Assembly: GCF_001314325.1 (NCBI RefSeq)
Contig: NZ_CP009429.1
Location: 3,348,501-3,412,500, forward strand
Origin: Sphingopyxis macrogoltabida
Lineage (GTDB): Bacteria; Pseudomonadota; Alphaproteobacteria; Sphingomonadales; Sphingomonadaceae
Direction: 5' to 3'
DNA: 64,000 bases
The position numbers were made by a program, and so were the translations under genes. The notes beneath the pieces were generated by a model. The model was not told where the DNA came from and did not search any database. It saw only the letters and a program-made list of their open reading frames with translations. How positions within the stretch are numbered: position 1 is the first letter of the stretch; every line of letters starts with the position of its first letter. This document shows, piece by piece, positions 25,377 to 34,290 of the stretch.

Positions 25377-27161
25377 ATGACAGAAGCAGTGAAAGAAGGT
25401 CCGGCGCCCAGCAACGCAGCGCCGACGCCGAGCGCTGGCGCCGGTGCGGCAAAGACCCTCGCGCCTTCGGGCTGGCCGGCGGCGGAACGCGACCATTTCT
25501 GGCGCATCCAGCAGGCGGCGCTGCCCGGCAACCCGGCCGGCCGCGGCCAGGGCGGCGCGGTGGCGACGGCGCTCAACGGCTTCGCGGCGCGCGTCGGCGA
25601 GGAGGCGCTGCGCCAGGGCGGATCGGCGGTCGATGCGGTAATGAGTTCGGCGCTGGCGCAGATCGTGCTCGGCGGCGGCGCGGTGATCAGCGTCTTCGGC
25701 ATCCTGGCGCTGATGCATGTCGACGGCGCCAGCGGCGAGGTGACCTCGCTCAACGCCGGCTGGAACACCGTGCTGGGCGAGGATGATCCGCTGTCGATCC
25801 CGGGCAAGCTGAACGCCGCCGGCGACGGCATCGCCAATATGATGGGCTCGGGCGAACCCTCGGGGCGCACCGCGCTGGTCGGCGGTTTCATGCGCGGGCT
25901 CGAGGCGGCGCATCGCCGCTATGGCAAGCTGCCCTTCGCGCGGCTGTTCGAGGCGGCGATCGAACTTGCCGAGGACGGCTTCATCGTCTCGCCGGGGCTG
26001 GCGCGCTATATCGATATCCGCAAGCAAGACCTCGCGCGGCTTCCCGAAACCAAGGCGGTCTTCTTCAAACCCGACGACACCCCCTATGCCGAGGGCGATC
26101 ATTTCCGCCAGCCGGCGCTCGCGGAGACGCTGCGCCGCGTCGCGGTGGAGGGCGCCGACTATATGTACACAGGTGCATGGGCGGCGAAATGCATCGAGGC
26201 GATCCAGGCCGATGGCGGGCGGATGACGCTGGACGACCTTGCCGCCTACCAGCCGGTGTGGTCCGACCCGGTGACGATCGAGCGCCGCGGGCACACGATC
26301 GCGCTGCTCGGCGAGCCGTGCGAGGGCAGCGTCAACCTTATCGAAACGCTCAACCTCTGCGAAGTTGCGGGCATCCGCGAGCGCGGCCATTGGTCGCAGT
26401 CGGCCGACAGCCTGATGCGCCTCGCCAAAAGCTGCGCCGCGATGGGCGGCATGCGCTACGAGACCGAAGAGGAGCAGGCGGCGACCTTCCCGGGGATCGA
26501 GATGAGCCGCGACGCGCGGCTTTCCAAGGAGCATGCGCGCGCGCTCTGGTCGCGGCTCGAGGATCAGTCGCCGATCCGCTTCCTGCCCAAGGGCACGCAT
26601 TCGGACGTCGTCGTCGCGGTCGATGCCGACGGCAATATGGCGGCGCTCTGCCACTCGATCAATTGCCTGATCTGGGGCCGCACCGCGATCGTCGTCGACG
26701 GCGTCTCGGTCGGCGACCCCGCCGCCTATATGCAGACGATGGTCGCGGCGACGCCGCAGGGCGGGCAGCTTCCCAACCCGATCGAGGTCGGGATCATCCT
26801 GAAGGACGGCAAGCCCGACACCGCCTGGTCGTCGATGGGGGTCGGGCTGCATTACCAGACGACGCAGTCGCTGCTCAACATCGTCGATTTCGACATGGGC
26901 CTTGAGGAAACGGCGAATGCGCCGCGCCTGTTGCTGCCGATCTCGCCCGACGCGAGCCAGCGCGAGTTGATCCTGCGCGTCGTCGACGGCGAGGTTCCCG
27001 ACGAAGTGCTCGATGCCACCGGGCTCGAAATCAAGCGCATCCAGCCGGTGGAGGCGCGTTTCGCGCAGGGGCTGTGGGTGGCAATCCGGCGCGACGCGGT
27101 AACGGGCGAGCTGACCGCAATCTCGCCGACCTACACCAACGGGCAGGCGACCGCTTTCTGA
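25377..27161 (+). CDS. Gamma-glutamyltranspeptidase-family Ntn hydrolase (Thr type)
   Basis: 594 residues. Family members self-cleave to expose a Thr that transfers or hydrolyses gamma-glutamyl groups. The early block EEALRQGGSAVDAVM (about residues 75-90) is the family's conserved GGNAADA-like motif. The predicted nucleophile is T407 in LPKGTHSDVVVAVDADGN; compared with the usual TTHxSVVDxxGN there are about three extra residues before the VD. No signal peptide is seen, so it may be cytoplasmic, unlike E. coli Ggt. GGAGG precedes the ATG. It is convergent with the esterase of the peptidase operon. Confidence 0.85.
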   Translation: MTEAVKEGPAPSNAAPTPSAGAGAAKTLAPSGWPAAERDHFWRIQQAALPGNPAGRGQGGAVATALNGFAARVGEEALRQGGSAVDAVMSSALAQIVLGGGAVISVFGILALMHVDGASGEVTSLNAGWNTVLGEDDPLSIPGKLNAAGDGIANMMGSGEPSGRTALVGGFMRGLEAAHRRYGKLPFARLFEAAIELAEDGFIVSPGLARYIDIRKQDLARLPETKAVFFKPDDTPYAEGDHFRQPALAETLRRVAVEGADYMYTGAWAAKCIEAIQADGGRMTLDDLAAYQPVWSDPVTIERRGHTIALLGEPCEGSVNLIETLNLCEVAGIRERGHWSQSADSLMRLAKSCAAMGGMRYETEEEQAATFPGIEMSRDARLSKEHARALWSRLEDQSPIRFLPKGTHSDVVVAVDADGNMAALCHSINCLIWGRTAIVVDGVSVGDPAAYMQTMVAATPQGGQLPNPIEVGIILKDGKPDTAWSSMGVGLHYQTTQSLLNIVDFDMGLEETANAPRLLLPISPDASQRELILRVVDGEVPDEVLDATGLEIKRIQPVEARFAQGLWVAIRRDAVTGELTAISPTYTNGQATAF

Positions 27162-27166
27162 TCGAC

Positions 27167-27191
27167 GGGAGGGCGGCGCGGTCGCCCTCCC
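27167..27191. terminator. Hairpin between convergent genes
   Basis: GGGAGGGCG (27167-27175) pairs perfectly with CGCCCTCCC (27183-27191) across a 7-base loop. It lies between the stops of the rightward ggt-like gene and the leftward esterase gene, so it can end transcripts from both sides. No strong T-run follows. Confidence 0.5.
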
Positions 27192-27198
27192 TACCCTG

Positions 27199-28116
27199 TC
27201 ATTCGGTTGCGGCGAGCGCCGCCTGCCAGTCGGGCCCGGCGGCGACCGGCAGGAGAAAGCGCAAAGCGCGCGCGATGGCGGCGCCAGCCACCGATCCGTG
27301 CGTCTCGCCGGGAAACTGGACAAACTGCGTCTCGACGCCATGGCGCGCGAGGGCGGCGCGCATCCGGAACGCATTGCTGATGATCGCAAAGTCGGCGAAC
27401 ATCGTCCCCGGGTCTTCCTCCAGTGCCCCCGCCGACAGAAAGGCGCGCCGGCCTTCGGGCAGCGCGGGAAGCTGCTCGATCAGCCGCACCATGACCGGGT
27501 CGCCCACCGATTGCGGCAGCGCGCCGGCGACGGGCGATTGCGGGTCGACGAGCATCGGGCTCATCAAGGCATAGCCCTGAAACAGGTCCGGCGCTTCCGC
27601 CATCGCATAAGCCGCGAAATGCCCGCCCGCCGAAATGCCGAGAAGAACGCGGCGCGCCGGGTCGATCTCCCCGACGTGCCGCTCGACGGCGGCGATGACA
27701 TGATCGCGCAGCGCCGCGAGGAAAGCATCGGCGCCGCCAAATTCGAAACTGCCGTAAGCGCCCGCCGAAAAGCTGCGCCGCGGTCCGCGGTAAAAATCGA
27801 GGAAGCGGCGCATCGAGACGAAGGCGAGGTCGCCTTTCTCTTCGGCATAGCCGATCCCAACCACAACGGCGGGAGCAAGCTCACCGCCGAGGCTGCCGAC
27901 GCGAACCGCATCGACGACGGTTCCGAACATATAATCGGCGTCGGTGACGTAGACCACCGCGGTCGGGCCATCGTTCGCCCCGACCGCGGGCTGGATCGCG
28001 CGCGCGATCGAGATGCGCAGCGCGGTGCCGAGACCCGGCGGCTGGATGACGAAGGTTTCGATCCCAGCCGCCGGACCGGGCGCCGGCACCAGTTCGGCGG
28101 GCGTGTCGTCACTCAT
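27199..28116 (-). CDS. Alpha/beta-hydrolase esterase-like protein
   Basis: 305 residues, resembling the esterase D/IroE-type alpha/beta hydrolases (COG2819-like). The nucleophile elbow is GISAGG with S162, and a C-terminal HGSV (GETHGSVAG) supplies the probable catalytic His. No signal peptide. The ATG at 28116 overlaps the stop of the amidohydrolase (TGATG) and has AAGGAG 8 bases upstream. It is the last gene of a leftward four-gene operon (ggt-like, DUF885, amidohydrolase, esterase). Substrate unknown; an ester or amide released from an imported peptide would fit. Confidence 0.82.
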   Translation of the reverse strand: MSDDTPAELVPAPGPAAGIETFVIQPPGLGTALRISIARAIQPAVGANDGPTAVVYVTDADYMFGTVVDAVRVGSLGGELAPAVVVGIGYAEEKGDLAFVSMRRFLDFYRGPRRSFSAGAYGSFEFGGADAFLAALRDHVIAAVERHVGEIDPARRVLLGISAGGHFAAYAMAEAPDLFQGYALMSPMLVDPQSPVAGALPQSVGDPVMVRLIEQLPALPEGRRAFLSAGALEEDPGTMFADFAIISNAFRMRAALARHGVETQFVQFPGETHGSVAGAAIARALRFLLPVAAGPDWQAALAATE

Positions 28117-29390
28117 CACTGCTTCTCCTTGCCGGCCGTTATGCCGAGATCCTTCACGATGCGCCCGTCCTGAATGACGAGCGGGATATACGCACCGCCA
28201 TCCTGAAACAGCCCGAGGTCGTCGAGCGGATTGCCATCGACGAGGATCAGATCGGCGATCATTCCCGGCGCGATACAGCCGAGATCGTCCTCGCGCCGGA
28301 GCAGCCGCGCGTTGACGATCGTCGCCGAGCGGATGACGTCGGCCGCCGGCATCGCCTGCCCGCGGAGCAGGAACTCGCGGCCCTGCCGCGCGTGGAACGG
28401 CCCGAGCAGGTCGGTCCCGAAACCCAGCTCGACGCCTGCCGACCGGCAGGTTTCGAGCGATTTCAGCCCCGCGTCGAACACCCCGGCATTCTTGGTCAGC
28501 GCGGCTGCCGGCATGCCATATTCGGCGCCATGCTGATCGAAGCTGTCATAGGTGGCGAGCGTCGGGACGACGAAGGCGCCGCGTTCGGCGGCCAGCGCCG
28601 CCACCGGCGCGTCGATCATATTGCCATGCTCGATCGAACGCACACCGCATTCGAGCGCGCGGCGGATCGCCGCCGCCGAATAGGCGTGGGCGCAGACATA
28701 GACGCCCCAGTCGGTCGCCGCCTGCACCGCTGCAGCGATTTCTTCGGCGGTGAACTGGAGGCTGTCGAACGGATCGCTCGGCGAGGCGATGCCGCCCGAG
28801 ACGGTCAGCTTGATATGATCGGCACCGCGCCGCAACTGTTCGCGCACCCCGCGCAGCATGTCGGATACGCCGTCGGCGATGTGCGAGAGCAGGTCGATGC
28901 CGCTGCAACAGCCGCAGGTCGCCGGGCCATGTTCGACCGGGCTGCGATAATCGACATGGCCGCCGGTCTGGCTGATCGCCTTGCCCGCGATGAACAGGCG
29001 CGGGCCGCGCAGCGTGCCGCTCGCCACTGCTTCCTTGAGTCCGTGATCGGCGCCGCCGGTGTCGCGCACCGTCGTGAAGCCGCGGTCGAGCATGTCGTTC
29101 AGGATCGGGCCGGCGCGCACCGCGGCGAGCGTTGCGGGCATCGTCTTGAGCCGGCCGATGTCGAGTTCCGACACCATGACATGGACATGCGCGTCGATCA
29201 GCCCCGGCATCAGTGTCCGGCCGCTGCAGTCGATCACCCTGCCGTCATCGGGCGTCACCGGCCGGTCGGAGACTTCGCCGATCCGGCCACCCCGCACGAA
29301 GACCGACCGGCCATCGATCAGCCGCCCGGCCTCGACGTCGAGGATGCGCGCGTTCGTCAGGACGAGCGCGGCATGGCCTGAAACGGTCAA
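28116..29390 (-). CDS. Prolidase-type metal-dependent amidohydrolase
   Basis: 424 residues, amidohydrolase superfamily, close in layout to the imidazolonepropionase-like Xaa-Pro/Xaa-Arg dipeptidases. Metal ligands are HVH (H68, H70), the bridging K194 in DHIKLTVSGG, H235 (CAHAYS), H255 (SIEHGN) and D327 (GFGTD). It would hydrolyse a dipeptide or N-acyl amino acid in the cytoplasm. It overlaps the DUF885 gene upstream (ATGA) and the esterase downstream, so expression is tightly coupled. Exact specificity cannot be told from sequence. Confidence 0.88.
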   Translation of the reverse strand: MTVSGHAALVLTNARILDVEAGRLIDGRSVFVRGGRIGEVSDRPVTPDDGRVIDCSGRTLMPGLIDAHVHVMVSELDIGRLKTMPATLAAVRAGPILNDMLDRGFTTVRDTGGADHGLKEAVASGTLRGPRLFIAGKAISQTGGHVDYRSPVEHGPATCGCCSGIDLLSHIADGVSDMLRGVREQLRRGADHIKLTVSGGIASPSDPFDSLQFTAEEIAAAVQAATDWGVYVCAHAYSAAAIRRALECGVRSIEHGNMIDAPVAALAAERGAFVVPTLATYDSFDQHGAEYGMPAAALTKNAGVFDAGLKSLETCRSAGVELGFGTDLLGPFHARQGREFLLRGQAMPAADVIRSATIVNARLLRREDDLGCIAPGMIADLILVDGNPLDDLGLFQDGGAYIPLVIQDGRIVKDLGITAGKEKQ

Positions 29391-31087
29391 GCCGCCTCCG
29401 CGACCCGCTGCCGCGCGGTCCAGTCGTCGATCAGCGCCTCGAGCACCGGCAGCGTCACCGGCCCCGCCGCCATCAGCGCATCATGGAAATCGCGGATGCG
29501 GAAATCGTCGCCGAGCGCCGCCTCGGCACGCGCGCGCAGTTCGCGGAACTTGAGGTTGCCGATCTGGTAGGCGAGCGCCTGTCCCGGCAGGCCGATATAG
29601 CGATCGACCTCGGCGGTCACCGTCTCGAGCGGCATCGCCATATTGGCCTGGAAATAGGCGATTCCCTGCTCGCGGCTCCACCCCTTGGCGTGGATGCCGG
29701 TGTCGACGACGAGCCGGACCGCGCGCCAGATTTCCATCTCCAGCCGTCCGTAACGCTTTTCGGGCGTATCGTAGAAATCCATCTCTTCGCCGAGCCGCTC
29801 GCAATAGAGCGCCCAGCCTTCGAGACACGCCGAGTAACGCAGCCCGCCGAAGCGGCGGAAGGCGGGGAGCTGGTCCATCTCCTGGATCAGCGCGAGGTGC
29901 ATCAGATGCCCCGGCCATGCCTCGTGCAGCGCGAGCGGCAGGTGCATATAGCGCGGGCATTTGCCGGGGATCGACGTGATCCAGTGAACGCCCGGCATGC
30001 TGCCGTCGGCCGGGTTGGGCTGCGCATAGGCGGGCGGCATCTTCTCGGCGACCGCCTCGGGGATGCTCTGCACGCCATAGGTGGTCCGCGGCACGCGGCC
30101 GAAGAATTCGGGGATGCGCGCGTCGATCCGCTTCGACAATATCTCGATCTGTTCGCGCAGCGCCTCGCCGCTTTCGGCGATCTGGCTGTTGTCGGTCTGC
30201 AGCCGGCGGCGAAACTCGCCAAGGTCGCCTGCGCAGCCCGCGTCGGCGGCCACCGCCAGCATCTCGCCGGTAATCCGCTCGACCTCCGCCAGGCCGAGCG
30301 CATGAATATCATGCGGATCGCCCGGCAGCGTCGTATATTCGCGGATCAGATGGCCATAGAAAGCGTCGCCATCGACATCGTCGATACTCGCCAGCCCGTC
30401 GCGCGCCGCGGGGAGCAGCACCGTCTCCAGGAAATCGGCATAAGCCAGCACGGCGGGATAAACCGCCCGCTCGACAACCACCATGCCCTCTTCGGCAAGC
30501 GCCGCCCACGCCGCCGACCGGCTGGCGGTGCGCGCCAGCGGCTGGAAGAAGGCATTGGCCGCGACGGGCATGGCGACCATGCCGCGTGCCTGTTCGACCG
30601 CGCGCTCGATCACCAGCCGCGGATAGCGCAGCCCCTGCTCCACGCCTTCGCCGAGCAGGGCGCGGATGTCGCCCATCGCTGCCGGGACCGTCTGCAATCG
30701 CGCGATATAGGTGCGCGCGTCCGCAACGGTCGCGAGCGCGGTGGCGTTCGCCCAGTAAGAAAGGGTGAAATCGGGACCGAGCGGATAGAGCGGCGGCCGG
30801 AGATAGGCGCGGCAGGCCACCGCCGAGACCAATGCCGACAGCTCGTGCTCGAGGAGCAACCAGCTCGCCCGGTCCTGCGGGTCGAGCCCGTCGGGCGCGA
30901 TCGCCCGGAGTTTCGCCAGCGCTGCTTCGGCCCATTCGGCGCGGCGGCGATGGTCCGCCGGCGCTTCGCGAAACAGACTGCCGGCATCGGTCGCGACGCC
31001 CGCCATGATCGCCTCGATCGGAAATTCGGCGCAGCGGAAAGCCCAATAATCTTCGGCGAACTGCTTCAATAGCTGATGCTCGGCCAT
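29387..31087 (-). CDS. DUF885-family metallopeptidase-like protein
   Basis: 566 residues. DUF885 proteins are gluzincin-like; the zinc motif is HEAWPGH beginning at H388 (HExxGH-like). The helical N-terminal part contains RRAEWAEAALAKLRAI. There is no signal peptide. The start at 31087 has GGGAGAG 5 bases upstream; the in-frame TTG at 31108 would overlap the ggt-like gene. Second gene of the leftward peptidase operon, 17 bases after the Cys-type ggt-like gene. Peptidase activity is the family prediction. Confidence 0.87.
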   Translation of the reverse strand: MAEHQLLKQFAEDYWAFRCAEFPIEAIMAGVATDAGSLFREAPADHRRRAEWAEAALAKLRAIAPDGLDPQDRASWLLLEHELSALVSAVACRAYLRPPLYPLGPDFTLSYWANATALATVADARTYIARLQTVPAAMGDIRALLGEGVEQGLRYPRLVIERAVEQARGMVAMPVAANAFFQPLARTASRSAAWAALAEEGMVVVERAVYPAVLAYADFLETVLLPAARDGLASIDDVDGDAFYGHLIREYTTLPGDPHDIHALGLAEVERITGEMLAVAADAGCAGDLGEFRRRLQTDNSQIAESGEALREQIEILSKRIDARIPEFFGRVPRTTYGVQSIPEAVAEKMPPAYAQPNPADGSMPGVHWITSIPGKCPRYMHLPLALHEAWPGHLMHLALIQEMDQLPAFRRFGGLRYSACLEGWALYCERLGEEMDFYDTPEKRYGRLEMEIWRAVRLVVDTGIHAKGWSREQGIAYFQANMAMPLETVTAEVDRYIGLPGQALAYQIGNLKFRELRARAEAALGDDFRIRDFHDALMAAGPVTLPVLEALIDDWTARQRVAEAA

Positions 31088-31104
31088 TTTTTCTCTCCCG
31101 TTCT

Positions 31105-32808
31105 TCAAGCCGCGATGCCGTCGGCGACCGCACAGCGGCGGGGGTCGGCGACCGCCGTCAAGGTTCCGCTCGCATCATCGTGCGCGATGACCGAGAAGCT
31201 GCCCATGTGATAATCATAGCCCGACAACGCCCCGACGCGGACGCCGAGCTTGTGCAGGTCTTCGACGACGCCGGGCGCAAGACGATCCTCGATCGCGACA
31301 AGCTGCGCTTCGCTCATCGGCAGCATCCGGGGTGCGTCGACCGCGGCGTAGGGATCGAGCTTGAAGTCGAGCAGATAGGCGAGCACCTGCGGCAGCGTGC
31401 AGTGGATGTTGCCCGGCGACCCTGCCGAAAAGACCGGCTTGCCGTCCTTCAGCACCAGCGTGTTGCCGATGATGCAACGCGCCTTGGCGCCCTTGATCAG
31501 CACCGTGTCCATCGGGCTCTGCAAGGCACCGAAGGTCGCGTGGCTGCCGACCATCGGGATGCCGCCGACGACCTGCCCCGGAATTCCCGAACCTTGCAGC
31601 GTGTCCATGAACTGGCACCAATTGCCCTCGGCATCGACGACCGCGATCTCGCAGCTACCGCTCGGCTGCTTCTCCTCATGGTTGACCAGCCGCGGCTTGC
31701 CCGACGGCCCGGCAAAGGCCGACATCATGTCGCCCGCACCCGTGCCGTCGCCCGCCAGCCGGATATGATCGGTCATGTCGACCTTCGGCCGCGACCCGCG
31801 GATCAGCTTGGCGAGATGTTTGTGATAATCGTCGTCGAGCACCTCGGCGCGCGGCACGCCATAGACCTGATCGTCGCGCGCATATTCCCAGTGCCGTTGG
31901 CCCTGACGCAGCGCATGGCCCATCGCCCAGATATGCTCCGCCGAACCCGGCGCCATGTCGCGGATGCCAAGATGCTTGAGCACGCCGAGCGCGACGCTGC
32001 TGAAAAAACCCTGCGCCTGCGGCGGCCCGAGGAACAGCACCTCATATTCATTATAGGCGAAGCGCAGCGGCTCGACCCAGCGCGGCGGCGTCTCGGTCAT
32101 ATGGTCCATCGAGACCTTCCAGCCGAGCGCGTTGCCCTTGGCGACGAACTTCTCCGCCCACGGGCCGGTGATCATATAGTCGGGCCCGTTGTCGCGCACG
32201 CCGCGCAGCGTGTCGGCCATCCCCGGCGGGGTGAAGATGTCGCCGACGTTCGGGAAATAGCCGTTCGGCTGATAGAAATCGCGGCCTTCGGGGAAATAGG
32301 TGATGAACTTCTCGCCGAAGATGTTCACGCCATATTCGAAGGTCGAAACCTCATGGCCTTTCTCGGCCCAATGCACCGCATCGGTGCAAAGGTCGGCCCA
32401 GTCCTTCGTCGCAAATTTCCGGTGGATTTCCTTGAGGCCGGGCATGAAGCCCGGGATGATCGCCGACGGCGGCGAGGTCGCATAGCTGCCGAGGCCCGGC
32501 GGCACCGGCTTGAACGGCGGCAGACCCGACGGATGGCCGCCAAGGCTATCGAGCTGGTGGACCTTGCCCGTCTTCGCCTCATAATAGAGCATGGTGACGA
32601 GGCCCGCATGATTGGTCATGAAGGGTTCAGCCGCAGCCTGCACCATCGCGCCCGCGATCACCGCGTCGGCCGCGTTGCCGCCGCTGTTCAGCACCTTCAT
32701 GATCGTTTCGGTGACGATCGCACTGTCGGTGGTGACGGCCGCCTTGAGGCCGGTGACCGGCGTCTTCGGGCCGGGGTTGCGGATATAGTCCGAGGGGTTG
32801 CTGCTCAA
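31105..32808 (-). CDS. Gamma-glutamyltranspeptidase-like Ntn hydrolase with Cys at the nucleophile position
   Basis: 567 residues. The N-terminal part has the family motif NSGGNAADAVIAGAMVQA (about residues 41-58), and PSAIIPGFMPGLKEIH further on. Where Ggt has TTHxSVVDxxGN, this protein reads SGSCEIAVVDAEGN, which places C386 at the nucleophile Thr and Glu at the following His. The C-terminal half keeps GSPGNIHCTLPQVL and DAPRM. It is first in the leftward peptidase operon. A Cys nucleophile is allowed in Ntn hydrolases generally, so it may be active with a different substrate, or it may not self-process. Confidence 0.85.
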   Translation of the reverse strand: MSSNPSDYIRNPGPKTPVTGLKAAVTTDSAIVTETIMKVLNSGGNAADAVIAGAMVQAAAEPFMTNHAGLVTMLYYEAKTGKVHQLDSLGGHPSGLPPFKPVPPGLGSYATSPPSAIIPGFMPGLKEIHRKFATKDWADLCTDAVHWAEKGHEVSTFEYGVNIFGEKFITYFPEGRDFYQPNGYFPNVGDIFTPPGMADTLRGVRDNGPDYMITGPWAEKFVAKGNALGWKVSMDHMTETPPRWVEPLRFAYNEYEVLFLGPPQAQGFFSSVALGVLKHLGIRDMAPGSAEHIWAMGHALRQGQRHWEYARDDQVYGVPRAEVLDDDYHKHLAKLIRGSRPKVDMTDHIRLAGDGTGAGDMMSAFAGPSGKPRLVNHEEKQPSGSCEIAVVDAEGNWCQFMDTLQGSGIPGQVVGGIPMVGSHATFGALQSPMDTVLIKGAKARCIIGNTLVLKDGKPVFSAGSPGNIHCTLPQVLAYLLDFKLDPYAAVDAPRMLPMSEAQLVAIEDRLAPGVVEDLHKLGVRVGALSGYDYHMGSFSVIAHDDASGTLTAVADPRRCAVADGIAA

Positions 32809-32884
32809 CGCTTGTCTCCTTGTCCCAAAGCGACGGCTTATTACCGTTCAACGCCCATCGCCCGTTATCGCGGGCCGAAATCAA

Positions 32885-32896
32885 AACAGTGCTGAA
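32885..32896 (-). promoter_or_regulatory. Weak copy of the island's ACA-N4-TGT operator-like element
   Basis: On the minus strand TTCAGCACTGTT lies 76 bases before the start of the Cys-type ggt-like gene. It keeps the CA-S-N-N-Y-TGT core shared by the stronger copies at 34210, 36370, 38537 and 41795, but not the outer bases. Confidence 0.35.
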
Positions 32897-32984
32897 CTGA
32901 CTGGGGTGCGTCGCATTAACATGCATTGCTGTCTTTTTTGATGCAAGCCCTTTTGTGCGCGGTGGCGCACGACCCGCTCAAAAG

Positions 32985-33006
32985 CCGTCAGCGCTATCGC
33001 TGACGG
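32985..33006 (-). terminator. Rho-independent terminator after the AraC-type regulator
   Basis: A perfect 9-bp stem (CCGTCAGCG at 32985-32993 and CGCTGACGG at 32998-33006) with a 4-base loop. On the minus strand it is followed by CTTTTG, as expected for a terminator just past the regulator's stop codon at 33017. Confidence 0.75.
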
Positions 33007-33016
33007 ACAGGGACGA

Positions 33017-34171
33017 TCAGACGAACGGCAGCGCGCCGCGGCGAAGTTCGCTGGGGCTGATGCCGAAGCGGCGCTGGACCGCGACCGAAAAGCTCGACGG
33101 ATGGTTGAAACCGACGGCATAGGCGATCTGGGTGATCGACGTGTCGCGCTGCCCGAGCAACGCCAAGGCGTGCTGCATGCGCAGGTCGCCGACATATTCG
33201 AAGACGGTCTGTCCGACGATCTGCCGGAAACTGGCGCAGAGGCCGCTGCGGCTGAGACCGACCTGCTGGGCGAGTTCTTCGAGCGACGGCGGATCGACGA
33301 AATTCTCCATCAGCAATTGCTGCGCCTTGAGTACCCCGCGCGTTGTCAGCGCCGAGGCCTCGATAAAGGCAGCGCCCTCCTCCTGCCCCAACGCGCCGAA
33401 CATATGGCAGAGAATCTCGATCGCCCGTGACTGGATGAACAGCCGGCGGCCGTGCCCCTTCAGCGGGCACGCATGCAGCCGGTCGAGACCACGGAGCAGC
33501 GCCGCACCGAGCGGCAGGCGACGCGCAACGGTGCGCTGGAGGCTGCCCGCAAGAAAGGCCTGCACCACCGCGGGCAAATCCTGCTCGTTCCCCGCGTAAA
33601 GGAGCTTCAGCGCATCGCGGTGGAGATAGATTTGCACCATATGATTGTGGCCCGCGAACACGGCTTCGGCGGGCGGCAGCCCCGGAGGCTCGATGATGAT
33701 CGCAGCACCAGGCCCCTTGATGTCGAGCGTATCGCCACGCGACGCGACATATTCACCGTCGCCGGCGCTGGCGATCCGCACCCGCAACATGCCGGGCGCC
33801 GATACCGACAGCGCATAGGGTTCGGCAAAGACCACCTCGCCGATGTGGACGAAAAACCCGTCGGCGAGCCCGCAAACTTCGGCGTAGCCCGAGCCGAAGG
33901 CTTTGGCGAAGTTCATCCGATAGTGGCCCGGATGGCCAAGCGACTCGAACGATTCGACCTCGGGGGGCAGACGTTCGTCTTCGGCGAGCATATAATCGCC
34001 GGCCGCACCGCTCAGCGCCAGCGGCTGAAGTTCTTCCGACGGTACCGGAAAGCGCCGTGGTCGGCCCCCAGCGACATTGTTGCGGTTTCCGGGCCCTCGA
34101 CCGGCGACCGAACGCGAAACGGCCGGCGACCTGACGGGTCGCGCTGCGGCGGCTTGGTTCGATCGAGGCAT
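33017..34171 (-). CDS. AraC-family transcriptional regulator
   Basis: 384 residues. An N-terminal sensor-like domain of unknown ligand (about residues 45-270) precedes the AraC DNA-binding domain with two helix-turn-helix units: SLEELAQQVGLSRSGLCASF and TSITQIAYAVGFNHPSSFSV (about residues 295-375), ending SPSELRRG-like. GGGAG lies 6 bases before the ATG. It is divergent from the S9 peptidase gene at 34291, and the operator-like element at 34210 lies between them. It is the obvious candidate to control the peptide/sarcosine genes. Confidence 0.9.
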   Translation of the reverse strand: MPRSNQAAAARPVRSPAVSRSVAGRGPGNRNNVAGGRPRRFPVPSEELQPLALSGAAGDYMLAEDERLPPEVESFESLGHPGHYRMNFAKAFGSGYAEVCGLADGFFVHIGEVVFAEPYALSVSAPGMLRVRIASAGDGEYVASRGDTLDIKGPGAAIIIEPPGLPPAEAVFAGHNHMVQIYLHRDALKLLYAGNEQDLPAVVQAFLAGSLQRTVARRLPLGAALLRGLDRLHACPLKGHGRRLFIQSRAIEILCHMFGALGQEEGAAFIEASALTTRGVLKAQQLLMENFVDPPSLEELAQQVGLSRSGLCASFRQIVGQTVFEYVGDLRMQHALALLGQRDTSITQIAYAVGFNHPSSFSVAVQRRFGISPSELRRGALPFV

Positions 34172-34209
34172 GGCAGTCTCCCGGTCCGGTCACTTCGCGA
34201 CGCTCGGCA

Positions 34210-34221
34210 AACAGTTTTGTA
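34210..34221 (+). promoter_or_regulatory. Operator-like element upstream of the first S9 peptidase
   Basis: AACAGTTTTGTA, followed by CGTT, lies 70 bases before the ATG at 34291 and 39 bases upstream of the divergent regulator. It matches the element at 36370 in 12 of 15 bases when flanks are included. The final TA could be the first bases of a -10 (TACGTT); no good -35 is seen, as for an activator-dependent promoter. Confidence 0.5.
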
Positions 34222-34290
34222 CGTTATCGAAAGCAACCCGTCCAGTGGCGGCTAGGATCGCGGTCAAGACACGAAAGAGAGGATCAGACC

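Noticed and set aside
25239..27389. A 716-codon minus-strand frame opposite the Thr-type ggt-like gene
   Set aside because: Composition is the Arg/Ala/Asp pattern of a shadow frame, while the plus strand has a full Ggt-family protein with a good ribosome binding site.
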